Assembly: GCF_964340395.1 (NCBI RefSeq)
Contig: NC_135552.1
Span: 4,913,201 to 4,973,200, forward strand
DNA: 60,000 nucleotides
Direction: 5' to 3'
Source: Glandiceps talaboti
Taxonomy: Eukaryota; Hemichordata; Enteropneusta; Spengelidae
Below are positions 1 through 11,272 of the stretch, piece after piece. The notes beneath the pieces were generated by a model, which had not been told where the DNA came from, did not search any database, and worked only from the letters and a program-made list of their open reading frames with translations. How positions within the stretch are numbered: the first letter of the stretch is position 1; every line of letters begins with the position of its first letter. Position numbers and translations under genes: made by a program.

Positions 1-696
1 CGCACTTCAGTTCTATAAATTAATCAAAGCAGTATGTTCCTTGCCTCCTTGCACGCCCCTTTTAAACTTTAATAACTAGCTGAATGTGATATATTTTTTT
101 AGACTCCACAAAGAAGTTACACTTCTAAAATGACAGTGCCACTAAAGACAAGCCATCGAAGATGACACAGCCCCCGCAGTGGATGTTTGAGACTTAATAT
201 GATTTAATAGCTGTAATGACCGAGGAACAGTGTTTTAAGTTAAGGACAATGGTGGAGTCACAAGAACATTTTATTCATTGTGCAGTGTCAATTTTAGGGA
301 TGGTGTACAATAAAACGTCAAAATTACACAGACTGATGGTGTGTCTTGTGAACATAGAGGGCATACTTTTATAGAGATATGAAGGTGGAAGAAGTTGAAC
401 ACTGATAATACATAGTAATACATGGCTAATTCAATGGCCTAGCACATGTTTACATCATAATATACAGAAGATGTGGATGTATAGGTTATGTTTGAATTGA
501 GTAGCAGACAAACTGGTGATGTGTGTCTAAGATTAAAAACAGATACATATGTATACATAAATGAATAAAGTTATTTACAAACCAAGACAGAAAGATACAT
601 ACTTGCATACAAAGTTATACCACAAGGGAAAGACTAGTGTGATTCACAAATGTCTTGTTTATTTTTCTGTAAAATACTGTGAATGGCATACAACAG
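1..696. other. Non-coding stretch, nothing recognised
   Basis: AT-rich sequence with no protein-like reading frame on either strand and no repeat structure that I could define. A short open frame on the plus strand at 561-797 has no family signature and overlaps the start of the tandem duplication that follows, so I do not treat it as a gene. Confidence 0.6.
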
Positions 697-1163
697 TAGT
701 TTTGAAGATGCTAATAACACGTGTTCATTTGCTGAATGACTATCTAGTTGCCTATCTTAACTATGTTACTATCTTTGCAATATTCATGTTCATGTAACTT
801 TTGCTATAGGCGCAGTCATGTTGGTAGATATATTTGCATATATTTTTTAACACTTTTGTTCACTTCTATATGAATTTGTGTTAGTATGTTTAACAGTAAA
901 TTTTTAAAGGTAACAATAACAATAAGTAAACAATAAATAGTTTTGAAGATGCTAACATCAGGTGTTCATTTGCTGAATGACTATCTAGTTGCCTATCTTA
1001 ACTATGTTACTATCTTTGCAATATACATGTTCATGTGGCTTTTGCTATAGGCGTGGTCATGTTGGTAGATATATTTGCATATATTTTTTAACACTTTTAT
1101 ATGAATTCGTGTTAGTATGTTTAACAGTAATTTTTAAAGGTAACAATAACAATAAGTAAACGA
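697..1163. repeat. Two-copy tandem duplication, period about 241 bp
   Basis: A unit starting at 697 (TAGTTTTGAAGATGCTAA) recurs at 938 with a few substitutions. Both copies carry the same inner sentences (TTCATTTGCTGAATGACTAT, GTTGGTAGATATATTTGCAT). Related wording, 'GTTGCTA.GGGCGTGGTC', occurs at about 1810 and around 22000-22800, so the unit belongs to a dispersed family that has duplicated locally here. Confidence 0.8.
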
Positions 1164-1797
1164 TAAAAGGAAGAACGGTGTTCAGTTGTTTGGTTTTTTC
1201 TTCTTTTGTGGTAATAATAACAACATCTAAAAAATAGTTCCAATAGTCACTGTTGCACAACTGAATAAAGGTTAGCAAATAAAAAATGTAAAGTTTATGA
1301 ATGTGAAAAACCTACTAAGAGATGTAAAAAAATTGTCAATGAAAAAATACCTATTACTTCTATCCTAGTACACACTTGCCAAACTATGTTACCAATTATT
1401 AGTAGACTTCTAAAAGTTAGTATATGCATTTGATAGCTTGAAGCTACTATACTTGTCAAAACATCATAAAGTGTTCTTTATAAGCTAGACAGCATGATTG
1501 GTCAATATTGTGGTCCAGCTTTACAATTAATAAGAATAAGGTTAATCCATAACACAGGGGTGGAAGGGTTTGGAAAACACTGACAGGTTTTCCCTCATGA
1601 TCTTCACTTAATTAAACCATAGTATAGGGTCTATGACTAAACACAGGAAATATTACGTAAGACCCAGCTATACAATTTCATTAAGCTTAACTTGTTAAGT
1701 AGCCAATTAAAGATTTAATGATCTACAAGGGTATTACATTTCAGTTGAAGATGAAAAAAGGCATATTCCAAATAAATTTCAGCCTACATGTATATAC
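1164..1797. other. Non-coding stretch
   Basis: AT-rich, no gene-like frame on either strand. The minus-strand open frame at 1057-1278 lies partly in the tandem duplication and shows no protein-like composition. Confidence 0.55.
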
Positions 1798-2460
1798 TGT
1801 CATTAGGTTGTTGCTAAGGGCGTGGTCATGGTTGCCAGGGCCAATTTCGTCAAACTTTTAGTAAAACTCTAGAATAACACTTTCAGAGACATCTAACCAA
1901 GTTTCAGATTCATAGAACAAGTACTTTTTAAGATAAAAATTTTTGACCAAAAATGAACATTTTTACACCTAATTTGCATATAAGTCATGGTATCATTGTA
2001 TGATTAATATGTCATTGTTAATACATCCCTAGATGCATTCCCACTGAATTTCAGCCCTATCTGCTGAGCAGTTTTGAATTATACTTTTTTGACCAAAAAT
2101 ACACATTTTTAGCCTTAATTTGAATATTTCTGAAGAAATGAACATGTCATGAACAAATCCTGATAAGATCATGCCTAAGTATGTTCCCACCACATGTTAG
2201 ACACATTTACCCAGTCTAGTAGTTTTGGAGTTTATTTTTTTTATACCAAAAAACACATGTTTAGACCCAAAATCCACATGGCAAATGTGATCATTTCCAT
2301 TTGAACAATTTCCCAACTAGACACCACAAGTAATGTCCCCACCAAATAACAAGACAATTGGGCTGCCGGTTTTTGAGTTTAAGTCGTGCACACAGACAGA
2401 CACCACTCGATCCCTATAGCACTACTGAACTTTCAGTTCCAGTTGTGCTAACAATAAGAG
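1798..2460. repeat. Dispersed interspersed repeat, copy A
   Basis: Contains the phrase GTTGTTGCTAAGGGCGTGGTC, shared with about 22764-22785, followed in both places by a similar run (about 1850-1910 and 22798-22862, including 'ACATCT.ACCAAGTT'). Its downstream half (TTTCCCAACTAGACACCA, 'CACACAGACAGACACCA') resembles 7170-7270 inside another element. It looks like a recurrent non-coding genomic repeat; I saw no coding capacity and could not define ends. Confidence 0.6.
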
Positions 2461-4722
2461 GAGAAACTGTGTTCATTTGTCTGATTTCTTCTTCTTTTGT
2501 GGTGGTGATCTGAAAAAGAAGAAGATGAAAAGGTGAGTAGGAAATAACATGGTGTAAAGCATAGTTGAGTGTGTGTTGATTTAGTTAGGTGATTCTTTTT
2601 ATTGTGGTTATGTTAGTTTGGTTGTTTTGAAAGCTGTGGGACTATATATTCAAATGTGGGAGAGGTCTGCCAGAGTGGTAGGCTGTGTATCAGTAGATGT
2701 TAAATGCATTGTAATGAAAGTACATAGAACCAAGCTGTCAAGTTGTGTGATAAATTTGTATATAGGGAACTGTAGCCATATTATGTACATTTTCGATTTG
2801 TTGTTGAGTGTGTGAGACAAAATTGTTGTTTATCTTACAAAACGTGTGGTTTATCTATTAGTTAATGTAAAGTTGGGTTGTCTAATGAAGAGGCTGATAC
2901 TCTATTATGTGAAGGGAATAATAGTACTTACTTGGATATGATTATTTTGTTGCCAGATATTGTAGCAGTGAGTGTTTGTGGTAACTTGCTAGTGACAACT
3001 TGTTCCAGGTTGTCACACATATACACAGACCAATCATCAGTGATGACTTCACTGCAATAGGATGACAGAGGTTTCAAGTTAATTATAAATATCTTATGGT
3101 GACTTTATGTTGCAAGTTGTCATTGAAGGGTGTATTGGATGGAGGTTTATCTTGTCAAGGTTGAAACCGTATTGGATAAAGGTATCGGATGTTTGTGTTA
3201 TGTGTGTGGTTGGAAGTGCTCTGTGAATAATACATTGATTTTTCTAACCTGTCTGTAAATGCTATTACAGTTATTGTCTTTGTTTCCTCCTCAGTGTTTA
3301 CATCATTAGTTTGTGGTTGTACCTGTACAAAACAATAAATCATAAATGTTAGACAATTTAATTAAGGATGTAGTTAATGACGCAAGTGTGATTGATATGT
3401 ATTCAGTGATAATATAAAGCTAAACTTGTCTAATGTACATTTGTGTAATCAGGATGTCTGTCTATTCAGGATATATATTTCAAAGCGAAAGTTATGGCAG
3501 TGTGTTTGTAGTTTATGAACTTGTAACTTTACTATTTTCTACATTTATTTTGCTCATTCATACTGTCATTAGCTAGTCATGTGATTGATAAAGAATATTG
3601 GGTACAGATAGGTATAGGGTAATATGAAGTTGTGCGCATACCTGAAATTTGGTTGAGCTGGTTGTATTCAACGACGTGTAGTTCTGCCAAACATTAACTT
3701 CTAGCCCTGTGACCAATATAGCATTGTTTGGTTGCAGTGTGATGGTGTCGGCTTGGTCACCCCATACTTTGATATCGATTGTTCTGTCGTACTCATTATG
3801 TAAGGTTAATTTCCTTTTTTTATATGTTGGTGCTTCTTGTATATGTCCAACCTATGGTGGGAAAAAAACCCATCATAAATGTAGTATCTGTGTATTTGCT
3901 ATTGTTGTGGGTTTTTTTTCTTCACATTTTTAGAATTAATCCAGATGTTGAATAAAATATTGAATTTGTAATCATAAATTTTGCCAAGATATTTGGTCTT
4001 CAAAAATGCGAAATTTCTCACTAATAACTATGATAAAATATGCCAAGGAAAAATAAAGAATGTTTTTAATGTTAGTATACACTAGTTGGCATGTGTGATT
4101 TGATGTAATAAAACAATGTACTTGATATTATGATTTATCAATATTGAGAGAGTATTGCAAATGGTGAATTTATGTAATGGAAAGTTACAATGGAATATTG
4201 GATTGGTTTAGAAAGTATGGCATTGCAGTAGTGTAATGGTGTTACCTGGAGAACAGTTCCTTGCACAGACACTCTTCTTTTATCCGGACTTGTTTTTATG
4301 TCAGGTATGGTCAATACTGGTGGCAGTTGGTAATTGCTGATAACACCTTTATTTGCAGCAAATTTGGCAGCATTTGGATAGAGCTGTTGGTAAATGCAAA
4401 AGTTGTATAATGCTTTTGTTTCACTGTGCAGGAAATTAAACAAATACTGTACATTCTGTGGGTGTCATGTTTGTAGTGAATTTTGTCTTTATCCGGTGCA
4501 TTAACAGTGACTTTTAAGAGGAATGAGTGTCTGGGGCATATCAAGAAAGTTACGAAGGTTTGAATTTCATCTATTTTTGCCATAATGGAGCTATTTTCAA
4601 CTGGAAATTAGCAAGAGTTTGTGACATGGGTACAAGATACAGGTATTTATGGTCAATGTTGTGGCATGTTCGTAATAAGCTCATGTTATTGTTCAAATAC
4701 GTATTATTGAAATTGTGACCCA
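2461..4722. other. Long non-coding stretch
   Basis: Several short open frames exist on both strands but none has protein-like composition, a family motif or convincing splice-site pairing. I see nothing to annotate apart from simple AT richness. Confidence 0.5.
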
Positions 4723-4841
4723 GGGTTAGAAATTCAAAATTTTACTTTTGGTGGTCCATTGCAGCAAATAAGTGGTTCACCTGTTAATATTTATCAGAAT
4801 AAAGTAGTTGTCCAAAATGAATAACTAAATTTAGTGGTCTC

Positions 4842-4878
<37 letters not shown>

Positions 4879-4912
4879 GTGGTCCATATGGACCACCAGT
4901 ATTTCGAACCCT
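4723..4912. mobile_element. Short hAT-like non-autonomous element with 8-bp target duplication
   Basis: The 8-mer GTGACCCA occurs immediately before (4715-4722) and after (4913-4920) this 190-bp segment. The ends are inverted: it starts GGGTTAGAAAT and the reverse complement of its end reads AGGGTTCGAAAT. Inside are a long A run (about 4849-4875) and a 22-bp perfect palindrome ending in ACCACCA at about 4878-4899. An 8-bp duplication with such ends is typical of hAT-superfamily derivatives; there is no coding capacity. Confidence 0.75.
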
Positions 4913-4920
4913 GTGACCCA

Positions 4921-5726
4921 AAGAAAGTTGTAATGTCGAAATGGATCTATCACTGTGGGCGATTTTTTTTATGTCAAATACAGTTCGTTGACCTTTTAAA
5001 TAAGACGTCTATAATTTCCAGGTCATTTCTTTTTTCGTTTTTTTTTTTTTAAATTGGGCAAACATAGGCCATTTTGTACCTAAGTGATCTATTGAATAAA
5101 GTATGACAGTTTACTAGTATTATTACGTTTAAAACTTGTTTGGTGTCCATTCACATGATTGAATGATAACCCAAACTATTACGGGATGTCAAACTTCTGG
5201 GTTGACTGAGATATGTGTACAGAGCGTTTACATGAGTACATGCTGTGCCGGCATGGTACATGTTGCATGGGGAAATCATGCATCGCTTCCTGTGATTGGT
5301 TACATTTCCGAAATACTTTACATTGGCGGTTGTAATTCGCCGATTGCCTTATGAATATTAATTGCCTAGTTTGACGGCATGTGATGAACTGAACTGTATT
5401 GAATGAGGCCAATAATCAAAGTACGCGATAATCGTTCTTTTTGGAGCGGAAACGAAACGAAATCAAGGAACGTTAGACGATTTATTGGGCTTATAAACTC
5501 AAATAGTATGAAATTTATTAATGGGAAGATATTAATATATATTTGGTAGAATTCAAACATTAGTTATAGATAAAATTTGAAGTTTACGTCGCAAATTTGT
5601 CTGAATGATTACATTATTAGCGACAAAGATTGCACAGATTCACAGCGTAAACTTAACTTTGGCGAGTAATTTGTACGATAATTTCTAATATGAGCAAGTA
5701 ACTTGATACATGTATTTGTGACATTA
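4921..5726. other. Non-coding stretch
   Basis: No gene-like frame. Short frames at 5163-5560 on both strands overlap one another and look like chance openings. Confidence 0.5.
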
Positions 5727-6179
5727 GAGAGGTTTAGATACACGTTAGAACGCGTACGTCTACGGGAGCGTTATCGTGCAGGCGTACAAGTAATGACGCG
5801 TACAAAATAAATTGTGTTTAGTTGTGCGTTCCATAATTACAAGTAATGTTATGCAGTGGAATGTGAACGCGCGCGTTGACATCTTCAGTCCAACCAGACA
5901 CATGCCTTTGATTTCTAAATTTGTCCGTACTTTAAACTAATTGTTTGGTTTTTGGTTTGGGTAGTTGCAGGTAAAATGGCTATGCTTCCGAACTTTGATA
6001 TAAAAAATACGACATTTAATATAAGAAAATGACAAAAACTCAACACGTATTTACAGTTACGTGTAGACCACCATTTTGACGTAGCGTCGTTTGATACAGA
6101 ACGCCTGAGTTGCTTCGAATCACGTGACTATGACGCTACACGTATAGAACACACGTAAATACGCGCATCTAAACCTCTC
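5727..6179. mobile_element. TA-flanked inverted-repeat element (MITE)
   Basis: The segment begins GAGAGGTTTAGAT and ends with its exact reverse complement ATCTAAACCTCTC, each end directly flanked by TA (5725-5726 and 6180-6181). About 453 bp, CpG-richer than its surroundings, no coding capacity. TA target duplication fits a Tc1/mariner-type non-autonomous element, but a TA flank alone is weak evidence for the superfamily. Confidence 0.6.
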
Positions 6180-6181
6180 TA

Positions 6182-6791
6182 TTGTGTATGTTCGTCCCGC
6201 GACTTTTAACGTCGCGTGAAGGTAACGCGATTCAAATGTTGCGTTGGGCTACGTACACGAAATGAAGTTGAAAGACAATTCACATATTGGTAAATTTAGA
6301 GGAAATGTAGGGAAGTTTATAAATATATTGAGAGAGGAAAACTCCCATTGTTGTTCGCAATATTTTGTTAATTCTTTGTCGGTCAAATATTTTATGATAT
6401 ATCATGCCTAAATGAGTCAGCTGTGTACACCATTCGATCTTTCAAGATTCTGCTCACAAAATGAACACATGACAATTTGTGGCCTCTATTAGGAAAATCC
6501 ACATGTTGTGTAAAACAGCCGTCTTTTATGTGTAACTGTATCTTTTAGAAAATGCCCGAGTTAATAACTTCAGATACAGACAACGGTGTGCAGATGCCTG
6601 ATGTGTACTGAGCGATCAAACACACGAACTTTTACCTATGGTATGGGGCATACGTGTTGTACGTAAAAGTGTTGAACTGACCGTTACATAAAAAAAATGA
6701 TAAATACTTTTGTCATTTTTTTCTATAATTATTCCAAAGCTACAAAGTTTCACATCACTGAGAAATGAAATGTGTAAACTTCCCGGGCAGC
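6182..6791. other. Non-coding stretch
   Basis: No gene-like frame recognised. Sequence is ordinary AT-rich intergenic DNA up to the inverted repeat at 6795. Confidence 0.5.
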
Positions 6792-7379
6792 TAAGGGACC
6801 GGACAGAATTTACGGCAGGGGGTGGGCCTGGGGAGAAATTATCTCTGACTTGGTTTTTTTCCTGCCCCCCCCCCCCATCCACTGTGACCAAAATTTCACA
6901 GCCCCCCCTTTCAAAAGTATAAAAATTTCATGGCCCCCCCCCCAAAAAAAAGAGAAAAAAAGTGCACAAAATCGTGCCCCTACAATAACTAAAAAGAGTA
7001 CAAATTTCTTTGTTACTGTAGCACAACTGTAATATTTCTTTTGGTACTACTATTATGTTACTATTTCAGCCCAAACAACTTAGTAGTTGTAGAGGAAGTT
7101 TTTTAAAAAACAAAAAAACCATTTTGACTATACATGTAATCATACACATGTGGTATAATCTTGTTTATTTCCCAACGAGACACCATAAGTAGTCATCACT
7201 TAATACCAAGGCATTTGATGTGGTGGTTTTAACTGTCATTCACTGATACATACACAGAAACACAGACACAGAGTAAACACACATTCACATGCGTGATTTG
7301 TAAAAAACTGTAGTGGGGACATTTGTGGGGAGTATCTAAGGACATCACATCACCTACATAGTGTATTTAAATATCTATT

Positions 7380-7700
7380 TATACTCATAATACAATAACT
7401 ATCTAATGTCAGACATTTGTGATGTCATGAAGTGCTAGCAAACTAAGGATTTTATGCACACTGAGGTCTGACAAATATAGCTTTCACTTTCCTACACCAA
7501 ATGCATTACCAATACACTTGTAAATGTAAGACATTTGTGCCTTCATGAAAGTGCAAAGAAATTCAGAATGTTGTGGAATACTTAGATGTAATCAATATGC
7601 TTTCAGTTCCAAAACCATACATATTTAAACCTATAGTGTCAGGCATTTGTGTCTTCATGATGGGGACAGCAAATTCAGAATTGTATTCAATACACTGTAC
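7380..7700. repeat. Three degenerate tandem units of about 121 bp
   Basis: The phrase 'GTCAGRCATTTGTG..(T)CATGA' followed about 10-20 bases later by 'GCAAA' recurs near 7408, 7527 and 7648. The units are strongly diverged. They lie just 3' of the SAP-like exon. Confidence 0.6.
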
Positions 7701-7911
7701 AGTGATCAGATGAGTATTACTCACAGTTTTCTAAACCATTCACATTAAGCTTGAAGTGCAGTGTCAATGATGAATAGCCTTTTGCAATACAATCCCTTTA
7801 TTCATAATCTTGAATTTATATAAAGGCAAGTTTCCATGATCCAGCCAGTCTACCTGATCTAGTTTGAACAATAAGGGAACCATCCTGGTCTTTTTGATGG
7901 CTAGACTCATT

Positions 7912-8379
7912 TTATTCGCTGTCACTCTCACTGTCACTGTCACTAGTACTTGATGTATCGGTGTCACTATCACTACGAATTTCTTCTAAAACAATATCTC
8001 CTTCTTCACTGTAACACAGTTTCTCTTCACTTTCATCACCTGTGTTCTTTTCAATCACTGACTTCTGTTGCTCTCTTGAAGTTCTTCTTAACACATCACA
8101 TGTAACAGCTTTCAACTTGTCATCCTTCCTACCATGTATGTTTAGTTGGTGATATTTCAAGTACGTGTCTAATTCAGCAACCTGAAGAGAGCTTAACTTT
8201 CCATGCACAACTAAGTCAAGCCAATTATAGTCCTGGTACGGCTTGATTTTCTTCTTCTTTTTCTGACTTAACCTTGTACGCATTCTCATTTCTTGAACAT
8301 TCTTTAGGTTTTGCAGGTGTTGAACATATGCTTCAATATGTTTGCAATCAACATAAAATAATTTTGAAAATTCTTCCAC
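7912..8379 (-). CDS. SAP-like C-terminal exon of an uncharacterised multi-copy protein
   Basis: This is a terminal exon, not a whole gene: its upper edge is a splice acceptor (minus strand reads AACAG followed by GTGGAAGAA), so the apparent GTG start is the exon's first codon. About 155 residues. The order is a helical stretch (QHLQNLKNVQEM), a lysine run, then YQDYNWLDLV and LQVAELDTYLKYH with GRKDDKL, the pattern of a SAP-type helix-extension-helix DNA-binding motif near residues 50-90, and a Ser/Asp/Glu tail (DSDSESDSE) ending at the stop. The same module is common at the C terminus of repetitive, transposon-associated genes in marine invertebrates (recalled family pattern, not searched). 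Upstream exons were not found. It lies inside the inverted-repeat element 6795-9310, so it is probably that transposon's cargo or protein tail. Function is inferred only as DNA binding. Confidence 0.6.
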   Translation of the reverse strand: MEEFSKLFYVDCKHIEAYVQHLQNLKNVQEMRMRTRLSQKKKKKIKPYQDYNWLDLVVHGKLSSLQVAELDTYLKYHQLNIHGRKDDKLKAVTCDVLRRTSREQQKSVIEKNTGDESEEKLCYSEEGDIVLEEIRSDSDTDTSSTSDSDSESDSE

Positions 8380-8929
8380 CTGTTATTTGGTTGTCAATTC
8401 ACCCTTTCTGAATTTCCTTGTGATATTTGACCTGGGTTGCCAGTCATCTGCCTCTCTCTGCTTTCCTTCACTGTCAACAGTTGGACACTAATGAACTGGA
8501 AGATAGTGCATTGGACTGTCCGGGTCTGGTACAGGTTGTGGAATTCTTACCATCTCTGGTCCCAACCATGTATATTGACTAGAGTATTCATATACCTCTC
8601 CATTGCTTTAGTGCAAAGTCACTGATGAAAGAACACTTAACACCACTCAGACATCTAAATGCTTTACAATATTTAGTACAGATAGATGCATTTGATGATG
8701 CTGAGGAGGGAAATATTTTAATTTCACTGGTTTTAGATAGAAAGAAAGACAAGTCTTGCCTCACATCTTCAGACTCTAGTGAGTCTGAGAGTGAAACTCA
8801 AGAATAGTGTCAAGAAAAGAAATAAAACACCTATCTAAATTAATCTGGCCAGACGTTTTTGTATGTACATTTTTCACCAAAAGGTCACTTTTTAATCACA
8901 TAAATTACAGGTCCTATGCTAGTATATTA

Positions 8930-8931
<2 letters not shown>

Positions 8932-9012
<81 letters not shown>
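8932..9012. repeat. (AT)n microsatellite
   Basis: About 80 bp of uninterrupted AT dinucleotides. The open frames that run through it (alternating Tyr-Ile) are artefacts of the repeat. Confidence 0.95.
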
Positions 9013-9017
<5 letters not shown>

Positions 9018-9483
9018 CAGGGTGTATCAAATTAATCTTGAGTAGTGTTTTTATGCTTCACTAAATAGGTACATACAAACGTACACACAACCATTTTAAT
9101 ACATAAATGAAAGTGTAGACATTCAATATTAAAGGCGATATCAAGTGCTATCTCATGCAATGCTAAATTTTCTAACATATTAATTTTTTTCAATGACAAA
9201 ATATTTCGCGGCCCCCCCCTTTCAAACCATGAGAATTTTCATGCCCCCCCCCTTCAAGCCTCCCATTTTTTTCATGCCCCCCCCCCCTGCCGTAAATTCT
9301 GTCCGGTCCCTAAAGAAATTGGGGGCGGAAATCGCACCTACATTACGAATAGTGACGGGTGATTCGGAAAATGGCATTAAAGTTTATATTACGATTGACA
9401 AATGAAAATTCGGTGTGTCTGTGTGTGTGTATGTATATATATATATGAATTAGGAAGAAAGAAGACATGTCAATTAAGCAGTA

Positions 9484-9610
9484 ACCCCCGCCGAAGGCGG
9501 GTATACACGAGATTTTGTACAATTCGCGACATATAGCACGAGCCAAATGGCGAGTGCTATATGGAGCGAATTGTACAAAATTCGAGTGTATACCCGCCTT
9601 CGGAGGGGGT
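9484..9610. mobile_element. Near-perfect foldback element flanked by TA
   Basis: The left arm (ACCCCCGCCGAAGGCGGGTA...) is repeated in reverse complement at the right end (...TACCCGCCTTCGGAGGGGGT), with arms about 60 bases long around a centre near 9547. The arms also share ACGAGATTTTGTACAATTCG / CGAATTGTACAAAATTCG. TA borders both ends (9482-9483, 9611-9612). It would form a long hairpin; no coding capacity. Best read as a palindromic MITE. Confidence 0.75.
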
Positions 9611-9612
9611 TA

Positions 9613-10408
9613 TTGCTATTATATTATATCAAAATATGTGTCTATTTCTTCTAAATGTGATTCCGTGGTTATTTATATGCCTGAAAAGGCGAATTCGCAC
9701 GTACAGAAAAAGATCGTCGGGAACGAGCATATTTTGATGAGTGGATACGTTCATGTCGCCCAAACACACACACACTGCATGAACACAAACCATACACTAC
9801 ATTGCATTTCAATGATAAATTACTTTATTTACATCATATGCATAACGAAAACGCGTTGAAAACTAGCAACAAAGAAAACGGGGCAAGGGGTCAAAGAAAG
9901 TAACAATTTGGTTTGGATATTTACATAAGAACAATACAATCTTGTACACTGCTAAAAATAGATGTCTCTGCGTTGAATCAGTGGAATCGGAGAAAGCTCG
10001 AGACAGTAAATCAGAGACGCGACGTTACACAGTCTACTTTAATCTAATGGTTAACAAATTGAACATTGACTGAACCTGAAAATGTACAGTTTTGAAATAA
10101 TCCTGACGCACTTGACAGATGGTTAAAAGTTAAATTGGTGCTGCTTGATTCAACGAGAGCAGGACGCTGACGGCTCGTTGCATGGGAGAACTTGTACCTT
10201 ATCAGCCATGGCCAGTGATGTTGAAGCCACTGATCGATCGTTACTTTCGATCGCAAGGTCATCAGTGGAATTATTTGGACTACTGTAACCCAAACTATTG
10301 GACAGGATACCTGACATACCTTTACTCTGAGGAAGTGTTAACTTATTGGTATAAGAACGAACACTAGCTTCATTTTTGTGAGTACTATTCATATGCTAGT
10401 TTAGGGGC
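9613..10408. other. Non-coding stretch
   Basis: No recognisable gene. Short overlapping frames at 10044-10392 occur on both strands without family signature. Confidence 0.45.
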
Positions 10409-10519
10409 CCATTTTACCACTGCTAGCCGTGGTAAAATGGGATTTTATATATATATAGGAAATAGGAAGTGGTAAAATCCCATTTCGACATTTCACAAAA
10501 TAAAATGGGATTTTACCAC
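10409..10519. repeat. Pair of hairpins built from one GTGGTAAAATGG motif
   Basis: CCATTTTACCAC (10409-10420) pairs with GTGGTAAAATGG (10429-10440), and GTGGTAAAATCCCATTT (10469-10485) pairs with AAATGGGATTTTACCAC (10503-10519). The four arms are versions of one motif, so the segment can fold as two hairpins or one larger structure. Probably a decayed miniature element; no target duplication was found. Confidence 0.7.
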
Positions 10520-11145
10520 AGTTATTATCCAATCAGAATGGCGCATAGTAGCATGATATAATATAATAGTGGTTTTTTTTGTCTTTACCGTGTTTAAGAT
10601 GATGCATTTGGGTGGATATTACGGCTAGTGATTTGGTCGAATGATAATAAATGATATTAATAATTGTTATTGACTTGTAGTATTTTGAGTGGATCGGCAT
10701 CGCTTTAATGACATTGGGTTTGTATCTAATTTTAAAGGAAATGTTATACAACATATGTATTTTTTAAAAGTATTATTGGAAGTTGGACTTACCTTGGAGT
10801 TGGGTGATGTCCTGAGAGATTCGTCGGCTGGCACGCTGATGTCCGTTAGGACGACACAGCTGAAAATTGGCAGAGCTTTGAAGGATTGCGCTAGTCGTTC
10901 GGTGTTTATATACAGCGTCTTGACAGTATTGGGGTTGTCTTTGTTATGACAGGAACGACATAGAAAGATTGGCCGAACTTTAGGTTGCGTTTTTCGACAT
11001 CGTCGATTTTCATGATGTGTGCATGTTTTGCTGGCTTGGAGGGACATGCCATGTTGACTAGATGGACCTTTGAAATTTCTGACCATATGCATTCGTTATT
11101 TCAACTACCCAATTCGCGTTGCGTGAAACTGCTACAAAGTAGTTT
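10520..11145. other. Non-coding stretch
   Basis: Open frames on both strands at 10667-11092 overlap and show no domain signature. Nothing supportable. Confidence 0.4.
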
Positions 11146-11154
11146 AGTCACATC

Positions 11155-11263
11155 TAGCTGCAATAATTGTAGCGCTATTTTTGGTGTGTTTTCACAAATA
11201 AATTTATTTTGTGAAATGTCGAAATACGAAAACACAAAAAATAGCGCTACAATTGTTGCAGCT
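11155..11263. mobile_element. Foldback MITE with TAGCTGCAATAATTGTAGCG ends and 9-bp target duplication
   Basis: The arms TAGCTGCAATAATTGTAGCG and its near-exact reverse complement (CGCTACAATTGTTGCAGCT) enclose about 110 bp. AGTCACATC occurs directly before (11146-11154) and after (11264-11272). The same terminal sequence bounds the larger element at 51558-52021. Long inverted ends with 9-bp duplications point to a MULE-like (Mutator) non-autonomous family. Confidence 0.8.
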
Positions 11264-11272
11264 AGTCACATC

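Larger units (their letters stand above)
6795..9310. mobile_element. DNA transposon remnant with about 28-bp terminal inverted repeats and TAA flanks
   Basis: The left end reads GGGACCGGACAGAATTTACG then GCAGGGGG; the right end is its reverse complement (about 9283-9310). TAA lies on both sides (6792-6794 and 9311-9313), compatible with a 3-bp duplication such as PIF/Harbinger makes, though CACTA-type elements also use 2-3 bp. Both subterminal zones contain repeated C runs separated by short AT stretches (6866-6950 and 9212-9292), an unusual internal signature. The interior holds a SAP-like exon (7912-8379, minus), a degenerate tandem repeat, an AT microsatellite and part of a dispersed repeat. 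No transposase core was recognised, so the superfamily is uncertain. Confidence 0.65.

Noticed and set aside
4849-4875. Poly-A run as a retrotransposon tail
   Set aside because: It is internal to a segment with inverted ends and an 8-bp duplication on both outer sides, so it is better explained as part of a hAT-like miniature element.
5163-5560. Short overlapping frames on both strands
   Set aside because: No motif, no splice pairing, and both strands equally open, as expected by chance.
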